From Chimonanthus salicifolius (Eukaryota; Streptophyta; Magnoliopsida; Laurales; Calycanthaceae): a DNA stretch of 64,000 nt. The translations under genes and the position numbers were made by a program. Location: NCBI GenBank assembly GCA_013350335.1, contig CM023534.1, forward strand, positions 23,579,302 through 23,643,301, given 5' to 3'. This document shows, in pieces, positions 11,207-23,583 of the stretch (position 1 is its first letter; every line of letters begins with the position of its first letter). The notes under the pieces are model-generated. The model saw only the letters and a program-made list of their open reading frames with translations, was not told the origin of the DNA and made no database searches.

Positions 11207-14200
11207 TGTAAGGACCCGAAAATTTAAATCATCATTTTATGTAATTTATTTCTCGTATAAATGAAATATATAATTTTGATCCAAATAATGTAAATATTTA
11301 TTAAAAGAAATAAAGGGAAACTAAAGTTTCCTCGAACGATAGATCGACTTGGTCGATCTATCGGCAAAGCTCCATGTTTACAGAATATACATCGGTTGGA
11401 TTCATGTGTCGGGGAAAACTGAGATCCAAAACCGAAGTATAAGTTGTTTAAAGGATACACCAATGTGGTCAATGTATCGGTGGAAAAGATAATCAAATGG
11501 GTTGACACATCGACAAACGAGTAGACTAAACGTCTTCAGCAGACGCTCTGTCTACCATCGCTCAAATCATTCATTTTTCTATGCATGGGCATTCACAATG
11601 ACCCTTCAGTTTTCAAGGACTCAATTTAGGGTCTAGGGATAGCAAAAGATGGAGATAAAAATAAGAGAAAACGAAGGGAAAGGAGAAGAAAATAAAGAAA
11701 GAAAGAGAGAAGGAAAACCAAAGAAAATGAAAGAAAAAAAACCAAACTGACTGACCAACCCTCTTACTCACCCGAGTTTACCCTCTCACTCACATCCTAA
11801 CCTTCAACTCGACCGGGAAATCTCTTCACCTCCTCACGGGCTTCATCTGTTCTTGGAAAGGAAGGAGAGATCAAACAAGGGGAAAGAGAAATCGAGTCAG
11901 CAAGGAGGGTGGAGAGCAAGGAGATAAGGGAGATCAGATTTTACCAATTCAAGCACACCTACAAATCACTCGAGGTTGGTGAATTTTTTATATATTTTAA
12001 GAAAATCAATAATACTAGGTGGTTTAGAATATATGTGTTCGTAGATTTGGAAAGAAAGAACTGAGAACAATGAACACCTGGGTAAAGGGAAGCCATGGAT
12101 GATGAGTCCATGACTTCTGACTCAACCCAGTGGACATATCGACTTCGTCGTTGTGTCGTCTAGGGTGAGAATTCAATGAACTGAAAATGATAATTATGGG
12201 ACTGAAGCCCAGGACGACACATCGCCGGTGTCGATGTATCGACCTGGGTATGACCTAAATTAAAAGAGACCAATGAATGATGAAGTGACCTTCAAACAAC
12301 CCGTGACTTCCAATCAAACTCAATCGACATACCAACTCTGTCGATGTGTCGTTTGGAGCAAGAAGACTAGTGGTGGGGAACTTTGAAGTATGGAACAAAA
12401 GGGACTCAACCCAGGATGACACATCACCTCTGTCGATGTCTCGACCTGGGTATGACTGAAATGAAAATAAAACGTACGGATGACGAACTTGTCTTAGCAA
12501 GACCGATCGACATAGTCGATGTGTCGGTCTTAGTATGGTAGAACCAAGATGAAATTAAAAAAAATGATAAACTAATCTTACGAAGATGTTTTGACTAGGT
12601 CGATGTGTCGACTTGTAGAAGATCTCTGGCAAATATGTCAACCAGACCAATATATCGGTCTGGGTATACTGGGAACGAAATAAAGACAACAAACTGGTTC
12701 AGGGACAATGTATCGATAGAATCGAGATATCGATCTGTGAACACAGAATAAATATTAATATCGTCGACACATCGAATATAGGCACCGGTATAGGTCGATA
12801 CATATAGTTCAGAAACAAAGGACGACTTAAGAAATTGATAAATCAAATCAGAGGGTTTGTCGATAGACTCGATATATCGACTTTACGAACTATTAGGTAT
12901 ATATCGACTGTGTCAATATATACGTATATGACTGAAAATGAACTGGAAAATATAAACTGGAAACAGACAGAGCCCAGTTGACATATCGAGATAATATATT
13001 GAGGCGATATATCAACATTGTCGATATGCCGGCCTGAAACAGAGACAATTTCACAAAGTTAATATATTTGTTATTAAAATCAAATATGAATGGAATCCTT
13101 TAGGTCCTGGAAATTATACAGTTGGCATTTAGGTCTGGATTAGACCTACACAGACTAGACAAGGATTTTATGTGATAATAATCTATAGATTTTGATTTGA
13201 ACATGTACATGGACAAAAGGAGTCAAGGGTGATTCCGACGCCATTCGAATAAACGCGTGAATATCCTTGGTTGATCATTGTCGATCAAGTAGGACTTCCT
13301 ACTTTGTTGAAGCACAACAATGTGAATGGTTTTGATAAATATTGATTTACCAGATATTAATTTATTATACTCATTATTTTATATAGAAATGATGTTTGAT
13401 GAAAGAAACTATTTGATGCATGGTCTTGGCATCATAATTGCACACATTACCCCATGCATGGTTGCATGGGAGAGTTGATCTGAGCGAGCCAAGAAGAATG
13501 TCCAGACTTGCTTTATCTCGTATAGAATAAGTTAAAATGTTATGCTTTGGCCCTGATGCTTGATATGAATATTACGGCTTAATTGGGCCAAAGTGCTCCT
13601 GGGTAGGTCCTGAAATCCTACGCAGAAGGAGAAGACCACACTCCACTGATAGTCTCGGTTAATTTGTAGATAGGTAACAGCACCCTGGTGGTTGTCGTCT
13701 CAAATGTTGTGGACATAAGTGGCCAATATTGAGAATCATTATCTGAAATGATTTGTTATGATCTGATACATGTGAATGGGTGGACATATCATTGATGCAT
13801 GGCACCCATGGCCTATTAATTTATGATTTGAGTTATCAGAATTTGGTACATCTTCTGTCTTGTGTTTGAGAGACATGTATTAATCATATTTTGAGATTTT
13901 CTCTATTGTTACCTTTATTATATGTTATTACGAGATTTCAAAATTTGTACATTTTATGATTCGGAGCTTCCTACTGGGCAAGTTGACCAAGCCTATACAT
14001 TTTCCCCCTAAATGTTAACACAGACCGGGGTCAAGGAGAAAAAACTAGACCTAGTGATAGTTATGCTTGACAAAGAGATGGATCTGGAGATACTTGAAGA
14101 TCTCATAGTTATTATTTAGATATTTTGATAGAACTATGTAATTTCATAAGATCTAATGATGTAATAATTTAGATAATTTTTATTTTAGATATGGTTTGAT

Positions 14201-14482
14201 GTTGGATTTATAGGTTTAAGTTATTTCCCTCCTTGCTATTGAAAAGTTGATATTAAAATTCCGCAAAATGTTATTTTCGCATATTTTATTTCCACAGTGT
14301 TGTGCTGGCACATACACAAATATTTGGCAAGTTGACTCACATATGTGCTACGATTGGGCCAGTCGAGGGTTGAGTATTCGGACTTGAGCTCGGCTCGCAT
14401 CGTGACATATTCGTTCTTTTTCCATATATATATATATAAAATTACTCTGATTTAATCAATGGAAAAGTGGTGGGTCGTTACA
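11207..14482 (+). mobile_element. 5' LTR of chromovirus B
   Basis: 3,276 bp, from TGTAAGGACCC to GGTCGTTACA. It is collinear with 19127-22420 and with LTR A. U3 carries repeated short palindromes around ATCGAC/GTCGAT (for example 11343-11358 and 12500-12525). A purine-rich stretch lies at 11640-11760. An AT dinucleotide run lies near the end (14424-14438). Confidence 0.93.
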
Positions 14483-14483
14483 G

Positions 14484-14496
14484 TTGATATCAAAGC
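14484..14496 (+). promoter_or_regulatory. primer binding site of element B, mutated
   Basis: The site reads TTGATATCAAAGC where the initiator tRNA-Met site is TTGGTATCAGAGC. Both changes are G to A, as expected from deamination of methylated cytosines on the other strand. Confidence 0.88.
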
Positions 14497-14705
14497 GGAA
14501 TGAAAAAGCAAATGAGGAAATTACTATATGTCAAACATATCCAACAAACATAGAGAAAAGTTCCCCTCCAAAACAAAGAATGTCAATAACACCTAGGAGA
14601 TTGTGTCAATTCAGTCAATATGTAATTGACTAAACATGAATCATGGTTGCTTGAAGAAACATTTTTATAAGGTTACTAAACAATTGTTTCGTGACTTAGG
14701 AAATA

Positions 14706-15790
14706 TGCCACCACGAAGAAGGAACACCCGACGCAATACGGAACGCACAGAGGAGACAAGTGGCAATATCCCACCCGTGACTCCCGAGGTCCAAAATTTT
14801 GTACATGCTGTAGTGAATTCAGTGCTGCAACAAAACCAAACAAGTGGTGGTGCCAATGCCTCAACTGATGCTCAAGACAGAGCTTTGGTTCGAGATTTTC
14901 AACAACAGCGTCCCCCATATTTTCATGGAAATGAGGGACCTATTGGAGCTAAAAACTGGATGAGAACACCACCAAGATCTTGAAATTATTGAGGATTACA
15001 GATTATTAGGATAGGATTTGGTGGCCACATCTCAACTGATAAATGATGCTGGCAAATGGTGGAAGGCAGTGGAGCAAAATCAGACAGTGGCAGAAATGAC
15101 ATGGTAGAATTTTAAAGAAATTTTCCTAGAGCACTACTTTCCAGAAGAGGAGAAGGAACTTGAGACTCAGGAATTCATAGTCCTAGCTCAAGGACGTATG
15201 ACAGTTGCTGAATATCATCAAGAATTCATTTGACTCTCTTGTTATGCTCCATACATGGTGGACATGGAATACAAGAAAGATCGGAAGTTTGAAAGAGGTC
15301 TACGTCCCATCATTAGGGTCAAGGTCACCATATTCCAATCAACAACCTTGGCAGAAGTTGTGAGTAGAGCAAGCATAGATTGAACAAGAATTGATGGAGT
15401 TAGCTATGTACATGGGACAAAATGAGTCAAAGCGGGGGAAACTCTTTTCGCCCTCGCAAGAAATTCCGTTCCAACTTCGGAAAACCTTCAACTTCTACAG
15501 CCTCCACTGGTGGATATCATCCCAGTCATTCTTCGACCTCAGTTCCGACAGCACAGACATCCCGGGGTGGCATTACTTGTTTCCAGTGTGGTTAGGCAAG
15601 ACACATGAAGCGAAATTGTCTGCAACATCACAAGTCACCTCAAGCACAAAATTATTTCCATCCACCGGGTTGGCCAGCACAGTCTCAGGCATCGACAGCA
15701 TAGAACCAGTCTGGATGGCCACCTATCCCAACAGTTTCAAGACGATTGTACACCCTGGTCTCTCCTCCAGAGACAGTGGATCAATCTGTA
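14706..15790 (+). pseudogene. gag of chromovirus B
   Basis: It starts at MPPRRRNTRR (14706) and holds the same gag domain as element A: RDFQQQRPPYFHGNEGP, then frameshifted stretches with KLLRI, GKWW, FPEEEKELE and MTVAEYHQEF. Near 15570-15620 is a CCHC zinc knuckle (C-F-Q-C-G ... H-M-K-R-N-C) for RNA packaging, with a TAG stop inside it. At least four stops or frameshifts break the frame, so no capsid protein can be made. The start is chosen by agreement with element A. Confidence 0.88.
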
Positions 15791-15793
15791 ATC

Positions 15794-16066
15794 CAATGTA
15801 TGACAGTTATTGGTAGTTCTTATGCAGTAGTATTATTTGATTCAGGAGCATCACACTCATTTTTATCTGCATCTTTAGTAGCTGCCACTGATACACTTGT
15901 ACAACAATTATCAATTGCACTTAACATAGTATCACCAATCGGTGACACCTCACTTGGGTTAGTTTGCACTTCTGTGGACACTGAACTGGTCGACTTCAAA
16001 TTGCAGTTCGATTATCTGATTGTGGATATGACAAAATTTGATGTCATTTTTTGCATGGATTGGTAG
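15794..16066 (+). pseudogene. retroviral-type aspartic protease of B
   Basis: An open stretch contains LFDSGASHSFLS with the intact catalytic D-S-G triad, then GLVCTSVDTEL, FDYLIVDMTKFDVIF and a terminal MDW. This is the gypsy pepsin-like protease that cuts the polyprotein. The D-S-G is preserved here, whereas the same site in element A has mutated to D-S-R. The frame ends in a stop at 16067, where family members continue into a linker and RT. Confidence 0.9.
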
Positions 16067-16120
16067 ACCACGTACCACACAGGTATTGATTGCTACCTCA
16101 GAAGGGCGATATTTTGGTCA

Positions 16121-17130
16121 TTGGAGGGACAACGATTTATAGTTCATGCAAACAAACAGAAAACTCTAGTGTATGGAATGTTCCATGATGAAATGAATCA
16201 GATCTTGTTAAACAGTGTCAGATTGGAAAAGTTCCCCATATCCACATTATCTGGAATAGTGAAAGACTACGCAGAAGTATTTCCAACAGAACTCCTGAGT
16301 TTACCTCCAAAGAGGGAGATTGATTTTGAAATCAAGTTAGTCCTTGGCACTGCACCAGTATCACTCCCACATAATCGATGGCACCTGCAGAGATGTCGGA
16401 GTTGAAGAAACAAATTGATGAATTACTCAGATTAGGAATTATCTAGCACAATACTTCATCGTGGGGAGCACCAGCATTATTTGTCAAGAAGAAAGATGAC
16501 TCTCTACGTATGTGCATGGATTACAGAAAACTGAACCAGCTCACTATCAAGAATTAATATCCTTTACCCCAAATCGACGACTTGTTTGATCAGCTTAGAG
16601 GATCCAGTCATTTCTCTAAGATAGATCTCATGTCATGCTATCATCAGATCAGAGTCAAGGACGAGGATATAGAGAAGACCGCTTTCAGAACTCGGTATGG
16701 ATTGTATGAGTATGCGGTAATGTCATTTGGACTAACAAATGCACCGGCAGTGTTTATGGATCTGATGAATAAAATATTTCGTCCATACTTGGATTAAATT
16801 TGTAATCGTCTTCATTGATGACATTCTTATTTATTCTACCAGCGAAAAAGAACATGCTGAACACTTGCGGACACATTGAAAAAGAACAAGTTGTTTGCAA
16901 AAGCTAATAAGTGTGAATTCTGATTATCTAAAGTGAACTTTTTGGGCCATGTGGTGACAGTAGAAGGAATAACAGTAGACCTAGTAAAGGTAGCAGCAGT
17001 AAGAGAATGGAAGGCTCCAAAGAATGTCATAGAAATTCGAAGTTTCGTTGGACTGGCTAGATATTTTCGTAAGTTTATCATGGACTTCTCAAAGGTTGCA
17101 GCCCCACTTACTCTGTTAACTAAAAAATGA
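16121..17130 (+). pseudogene. reverse transcriptase of chromovirus B
   Basis: In order: [89 protein letters not shown], then after a frameshift the catalytic VFIDDILIYS at about 16808-16840, VNFLGHVVT and RSFVGLARYFRKFI. All RT subdomains are in order, matching chromovirus RT. Stops at about 16444, 16557 and 16796 and a missing base after the thumb kill it. The conserved FIDD box is unchanged. Confidence 0.92.
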
Positions 17131-17590
17131 GTCAAGTTTGAGTGAACAGAACTATGCAACCGAAGGTTTGAATAACTAAAGGAGAGACTCATAATAGCTC
17201 CCATTTTAGCCCTACCAGAACGAGGCAAAGGATACGAGGTATTCTATGATGCTTCAAGGGAAAGACTTGGGTGCTCTCTTACTCATGGTCCACATGTAGT
17301 GGTTTATAGATCTCGGCAGTTAAAAATTTCTGAACGAAATTATCCCATCCATGATCTGGAATTGGCCACAGTGGTCTTTGCATTCAAGAGTTAGCGATAT
17401 TACCTCTACGTAGAAAAGTTCGAGGTATATTCAGATCACAAGAGTTTGAAATACTTGTTTGATCAAAAGAAACTCAATTTGAGACAGAGGCGATGTATGG
17501 AGTATCTTCAGGATTATGATTTTGGCCTTTGCTATCATCCGAGCGAAGCAAACAAGGCTGCAGATGCACTTAGTCGCATGACTCATGGAA
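17131..17590 (+). pseudogene. RNase H of chromovirus B
   Basis: Motifs in order: ALPERGKGYEVFYDAS (first catalytic Asp), GCSLTHGPHVVVYRSRQL, RNYPIHDLELATVVFAFK (Glu), then a [23 protein letters not shown] (second Asp) and KAADALSR (third Asp). It degrades the RNA strand of RNA-DNA hybrids during reverse transcription. The active-site acids remain, but the frame holds stops. Confidence 0.9.
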
Positions 17591-17789
17591 CCATAGCAAA
17601 TTTGATCATACAGGAATTGGAGATGTTGTCAGCAATTAAAGAAATGAACTTGCACATAAATGGCAATGGAAGTGTGTACAACCTAATGGTGCATTCCACC
17701 ATGGTATCGAAGATTGAACAAGCAGAGAGATCGGATCCAAAAATGGCAAAGATATGGGTTAAGCTATTTATAGGAGAGACAACACATGA

Positions 17790-18700
17790 TTGGCAATTAC
17801 GACCTGGCTAGGTCTTATGTTCAGAGGTTGTGTCTATATGCCAGAGGAATGTAGGGAAGAACTATTGACAAAAGCTCACAAATCGAAATTCTCCATACAC
17901 CCCGGAATTGTAAAAATGTACCAAGATCTTACACGACAATATTGTTGGTGTGGACTTAAGAAAGACGTAGCAGATTTCATCTCAAGATGTTTGACATGTC
18001 AAAGAGTCAAGGCAGAACATCAAAGGCCACCTGGTTTACTCAAACCTCTGTCTATACCTAAGTGGAAATGGGAGCACATTGCAATGGATTTTGTGACAAG
18101 ATTGCCCAAATTTTCAAAAGGTAATGATGCAATATGGATAATTATTGACCGTCTCACAAAGTCGGCACATTTCATGCCTATCAAGATGACAGATTCATAT
18201 GAGACATTAGGTAAGCGATACATCAAGGACATTGTCCGATTGCATGGGATACCCATGATCATTGTGTCCGATCGGAATGGCAGGTTCACTGGCAGAGTTT
18301 GCAGACAGCCATGGGTACAGATCTGTTATACAGCACAACATTTCATCCTCAGACAGATGGACAGTCAGAAAGGACCATACAAAAGTTGGGATATATGCTG
18401 AGAGCTTATACGTTAGATTTTTAGGGCAGTTGGGAGAATCATCTTCCACTAGTGGAGTTCTCATACAACAACAGCTATCAAGCAAGCCTCTAGATGACTC
18501 TATTCGAAGCTTTATATGGTCGACCATGCAGATCACCAGTTTATTGGACCGAGGCAGGCGAAGCTGCACTCATTGGACCAGATTTTGTTGCATAAACAAC
18601 ATAGCAGATCAAGGTTATTCGACAACATCTGTTGACTGCTCAGAATCGACATAAGAGCTATGCAGATAAGAGAAGGTGACCTCTGACATTTGAAGTGGAA
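17790..18700 (+). pseudogene. integrase of chromovirus B
   Basis: It opens with the HHCC zinc domain (HKSKFSIHPG ... CLTCQRVK) and continues with WKWEHIAMDFVTRLP (first Asp), IIDRLTKSAHFMPI and IIVSDRNGRFTG (second Asp). After frameshifts near 18290 and 18400 come the segments for NHLPLVEFSYNNSYQ. The third catalytic residue region is shifted out of frame. Integrase would have inserted the DNA copy into chromatin. Confidence 0.9.
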
Positions 18701-18739
18701 GACTTGGTATTCTTAAAGGTCTCACCAGGAAAAGGACAG

Positions 18740-19075
18740 ATGATGGGAAGAAAGGGAAGTTGACTCTGAGGTTTATAGGACCATTTTCAGTTCTTGATAA
18801 AATTGGCGATTCAAAATATTGCATAGCACTTCCTTCGCAATTATCCAACATGTACGATGTATTTCACATCTCGATGTTATGAAAATACAATCCTGACCCC
18901 TCGCATATTCTGGATGCACAAGAATTGGAAAGCGACATAACTTACGTCGAAAGATTGATCAAAATCATAGGTGCAAAACAAAAGGTACTAAGGAACCTAG
19001 TGATTCCTTTCGTCAAAGTGGTCTGGGAGAGCCTCTCATCCTGAGTTATTTATGTAGAATTTTTTTTCTTTTGGA
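18740..19075 (+). pseudogene. integrase C-terminus and chromodomain-type tail of B
   Basis: The remnant reads GKLTLRFIGPFSVLDKIG, YCIALPSQLSNMYDVFHI, NPDPSHILDAQELE, ITYVERLIKII and KVLRNLVIPFVKVVWESL. The last part has the spacing of a degenerate chromodomain-like end (V-x-W-E), the hallmark of Tekay chromoviruses, which may steer insertion to heterochromatin. Stops follow shortly. Confidence 0.8.
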
Positions 19076-19111
19076 ATCTAACCTTCGTCTAATTTTCGGG
19101 ACGAAAAATCC

Positions 19112-19126
19112 AAAAGGTGGAAGTAT
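19112..19126 (+). promoter_or_regulatory. polypurine tract of element B
   Basis: AAAAGGTGGAAGTAT lies immediately before the TG of the 3' LTR. It is purine-rich and in the position where RNase H leaves the plus-strand primer. Confidence 0.85.
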
Positions 19127-22100
19127 TGTAAGGACTTGGAAATCTAAATCCTCATTTTATGTAATTTATTTATCATATGAATGAAATATATAATTTTTTC
19201 CAAATAATGAAAATATTTATTAAAATAAATAAAGGGAAACTAAAGTTTCCTCAGACGATACATATACTTGGTCGATGTATCAGCAAAGCTCCATGTTTCC
19301 AGACTGATACATCGGCTGGATTGATGTGTCAGGGAAAACTGAGATCCAAAACCTAAGTATAAGTTGTTCAAAGGATACATCGACATAGTCGATGTATCGG
19401 TGGAAAATATAATCAAATGGGTCGACACATTGACAAAGTCGATGTGCCGAGTAGATTAAACGTCTTCAGCAAACACTCTGTCTACCACCTATCAAATCAT
19501 TCATTTTTCTATGCATTGGCATTCAGAATGACCCTTTAGTTTTCAAGGACTCAATTAAGGGTCTAGGGTTAGCAAAAGATAGAGATAAAAATAAGAGAAA
19601 ACAAAGGGAAAAGAGAAGAAAAGAAAGAAAGAAAGAAGAAAAACAAGAGAAAAGGAAAAAAAAAACTAGAGTGACTGACCAACCCTCTTACTCACCCGAG
19701 TTTACCCTCTCACTTACATCCTAACCTTCAACTCAACCGGGAAACCTCTTCACCTCCTCACGGGCTTCATCTGTTCTGGGAAAGGTAGGAGTGATCAAGC
19801 AAGGGGAAGAATAAATCGAGTTAGCAACGAGGGTGGAGAGCAAGGAGAAAAGGGAGATTAGATTTCACCAATTCAAGCACACCTACAAATCAATCGAGGT
19901 TGGTAAATTTCTGATATATTTTAAGTAAATCAATAATGCTATGTGGTTTAGAAAATATGTGTTCGTAGATCTGGAAAGAAGGAACCAAGAATAATGAACA
20001 CCTGGGTAAAGGGAAGCCATGGATGATGGGTCCATGACTTCTGACTCAACACAGTCGACATAATGACTTCGTCGATGTGTCGTCTAGGGCGAGAATTCAA
20101 TGAACCGAAAATGATAAGTATGAGTCTGAAGCCGAGGACGACACATCGCCTGTGTCGATGTATCGGCATGGGTATGACCCAAAAAAAAAAGAGACCAATG
20201 AATGATGAGGTGACCTTCAAACAACCCATGACTTCCAATCAAACCCAGCCAACATATCAACTCTGTCGATGTGTCGTTTGGAACAAGAAGTCCAGTGGGT
20301 GGGAACTTCGAAGTATGGAACAAAAGGGACTCAACCTAGGTCGACATATCGCATGTGGCGATGTCTCGTCCTGGGTATGACTGAAATGAAAATAAAACGT
20401 ACAGATGACGAACTGGTCTCAGCACGACCCATCAACATAGTCGATGTGTTGGTCTAAGTATGGTAGAACTAGAGATGAAATAAAAAAGTGATAAACTAAT
20501 CTTGGGAAGATGTATTGACTAGGTCGATGTGTCGGCCTAGAGATGATCTCTGGCAAATATGTTGGCTAGACCAACTTATCGGTCTGGGTATACTGGGAAT
20601 GAAATAAAGACAAAAAACTCGTTCAAAGACGATGTATCGACATAATCGAGATATCGACCTATGAACACAGAATAAGTATTAATATTGTCGACACATCAAA
20701 TATATGCACCGGTATATGTATCGACTGGGTCGATACATATAGTTTGGAAACAAAGGACGACTTAAGAAATTGATAAATCAAATCAGGAGGGTATGTCGAT
20801 AGACTCGACATATCAACTTTACGAACTATTAAGTATATATCGACTGTGTCGATATTTACATATATGATGGAAAAGGAATTGGAAAATATAAACTGGAAAC
20901 AGACAGAGTCCAGTCGACATATCGAGATAATTGATGTGTCAAATGTGTCCAGAGGCGATATATCGACAGTGTCGATATGTCGGCCTGAAATAGAGACAAT
21001 TTCACAAAGTTAATATATTTGTTATTAAAATCAAATATGAATGGAATCCTTTAGGTCTTGGATAGTATATAGTAGACCTTTAGGTCTGGATTAGACCTAC
21101 ACAGACTAGGCAAGGATTTTATGTGATAGAAATCTATAGATTTTGATTTGAACATGTACATGGACAAAAGGAGTCAAAGCTGATTCCGACGCCATTCGAA
21201 TAAACACGTGAATATCTTTGGTTGATCATTGTCGGTCAGGTATGAGTTCCTACTTTATTGAAGTACAACAATATGAATGGTTTTGATAAATATTGATTTA
21301 TGAGATCTTGATTTTATTACTCATTATTTATATAGAAATGATGTTTGATGAAGGAAACTATTTGATGCATGGTTTTGGCATCATAATTGCACACATTACC
21401 TCATGCATGGTTGCATTAGAGGGTTGATCTGAGTGAGTCAAGAAGAATTGTCCAGACTTACTTGGTCTCGTATACAATAATTTTAAATGTTAGACTTGGG
21501 CCCTGACTTTTGATATGAATATTACGGCATAATTGGGCCAAAGAGCTCCTGGGTATATACTGAAATCCTGCGCAGAGGGAGGAGACCACACTCCACCGAT
21601 AGTCTCGGTTAATTTGTGGATGGGTAACAGCACCCTAGTGGTTGCCGCCTCAAATGCTGTGGACATAAGTGGCCAATATTGAGAATTATTATCTGAAATG
21701 ATTTGTTATGATCTGATGCATGGGAATAGGTGGACATATCATTGATGCATGACACCCATGGCATATTATTTTATAATTTTGAGTTATTAGAATTTGGTGC
21801 ATCTTCTGTGTTGTGCTTGAGAGACATGTATTAATCATATTTTGAGATTTTCTCTATTGCTGCCTATATTATATATTATTATGAGATTTCACAATTTGTG
21901 CATATTATGATCGGAGCTTCCTACTGGGCAAGTTGACTAAGCCTGTACATTTTTCCCCTAAACGTTGGTAAAGGAGAAAAAGCTGGACCTAGTGATAGTC
22001 ATGCTTGACGAAGAGATAGATCCGAATAGGCTTAAAGATCTCATAGTTTTTATTTTGATATTTTTGATAAAACTATGTAATTTCATAGGATCCAATGATG

Positions 22101-22420
22101 TAATAATTTAGATAACTTTTATTTTGGATATGGTTTGATGTTGGATTTATAGGTTTAAGTTATTTCCCTCCTTGCGATTGAAAAGTTGATATTATAATTC
22201 CGCAAAATGTTACTTTCTCATATTTTATTTCCGCAGTGTTGTGCTGACACATACACAAATATTTGGTGAGTTGACTCACGTATGTGCTAACATTGGGCCA
22301 GTCGAGGGTTGGGTCTTCGGACTTGAGCTCGGCTCACGTCATGAAGTATTCGCTCTTTTTCCATATACAAAAAAAGAAATTACTCTGATTTAATCAATGT
22401 AAAAAGGGCGACACATTACA
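19127..22420 (+). mobile_element. 3' LTR of chromovirus B
   Basis: 3,294 bp, from TGTAAGGACTT to ACACATTACA, collinear with 11207-14482. In the first ~175 aligned bases I counted about 21 differences, and about 20 in a 280-base stretch near the end, so the insertion is old. It carries the same U3 palindromes, for example near 19380-19400 and 20940-20980. Confidence 0.92.
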
Positions 22421-22794
22421 ACACATCAGAGAGAAAGAGCTTCAAGGCAAGTGCTTCCTCATTTTAATTTTGTTTTTAAAACCTTTGACCTGAAAGTGGA
22501 TTAAGGGCGATTTGCTCTGGAACCACTATAAAAAACTCTAGAGCGTCGTCTCTGTCACAGTGGAGGGTGAAATTCCCAGCCGATTGAGTGAGGTGGAATT
22601 CTTACTCTAATTGTGAGGGTGTAAGTCCCCACATAGTGAATTTGGAGATATCTCAAAGTTGAGTGAGTCCTAATAGTAGATTGTAGGTTGGCGAACAAAA
22701 CCATTAAATATCTTGTGTCCTTGTGCTTGTGGTGTTAAAGCTATTTTCTTGTATTGATTGTTTAATCACATTTGCTAACAAAAGGGAACTTTTA
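22421..22794 (+). mobile_element. SIRE/Maximus-type solo LTR, segment 3
   Basis: The LTR resumes after element B, parallels the copy at 1-555, and ends CTAACA at 22780, the exact inverse of the TGTTAG start at 7900. The duplicated target TACAT comes at 22795-22799, so 14 extra bases (AAAGGGAACTTTTA) lie between LTR end and target copy. They may be a repair filler or remnant internal sequence. Confidence 0.72.
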
Positions 22795-23583
22795 TACATG
22801 GAGAGCAAAAGGAGCTAGAGTGGGGGAAACTCTTATTGACCTTGCAAGAAATTTCGTCTAAACTCCAGTATGCCATCAGCTTCTACAACATCTACTGGTG
22901 GACATGGCCCTAATCATCCTTCAGCCTCAACACCCGCGAACAGACTTCCAGTGGTGGCATTAGATGTTTTCAGTGTAGACAAGCATGACACATGAAGAGA
23001 GACTATCCATAGATCCGCAAGTTACCTCAAGCACGAAACTCATTCCGTCCGTCGGGCAGGCCAGCACAGTCACAGATGTCTCAAGTACAGACTCAGTCAT
23101 GACCGACCACCTCTTCCAGCAGCTTCAGGATGATTGTATTCCTTTGTCCCCACACTAGAGACAACAGATCACTCCGTGATCTAAAGTATGACAGTTATTG
23201 GTAGTTCTTATGCAGTAGCATTGTTCGATTCCAGAGCATCGCATTCATTTTTGTCTACATCTTTAGTATCTGCTACTGGTTTATTTGTACAACATTTGTC
23301 AACTGCACTTACCATAGTATCACCAGTTGGCAACACATCCCTTGGTTTGGTTTGCACTTCCGTTGACACCGAACTGGCCAATTTTAAATTCAAGTTCGAC
23401 TACCTAGTAATGGACATGATAGAGTTTGATGTATTATTTGGCATAGACTGGTTGGCCACATTCCATGCATGTATTGATTGCTATAGCAGGAGGGTAACCT
23501 GTTGATCACCAGAAGGACAACGATTTGTAGTCTATGGGAACAAATAGAAAATTCCAATGTATGGTATATCTCATGACGAGGTA
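22795..23583 (+). pseudogene. gag C-terminus and protease of chromovirus A (resumed)
   Basis: Element A continues exactly where its gag broke at 7899: the sequence after TACATG aligns with B from about 15412. It passes a decayed zinc-knuckle region near 22960-23010 and then the protease at 23188-23505, with SMTVIGSSYAVALFDSRASHSF (in two words SMTVIGSSYAVALF and DSRASHSF). Catalytic D-S-G has become D-S-R. Further motifs are GLVCTSVDTEL and FDYLVMDM. The element stops at about 23583 without RT, integrase or 3' LTR and abuts minus-strand copia sequence. Confidence 0.88.

Larger units (their letters stand above)
11207..22420 (+). mobile_element. full-length Tekay/Del-type chromovirus B (inactive)
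   Basis: The whole element is 11.2 kb: 5' LTR, PBS, gag, protease, RT, RNase H, integrase, chromodomain-type C-terminus, PPT, 3' LTR. Flanking pentamers are AGACA (11202-11206) and ACACA (22421-22425), one mismatch, consistent with an old target duplication. The two LTRs differ at about 7-12 percent of positions in the two stretches I aligned by eye, and all coding parts have stops or frameshifts. It is inserted in the SIRE/Maximus solo LTR, so it is among the latest insertions of the nest. Confidence 0.93.
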
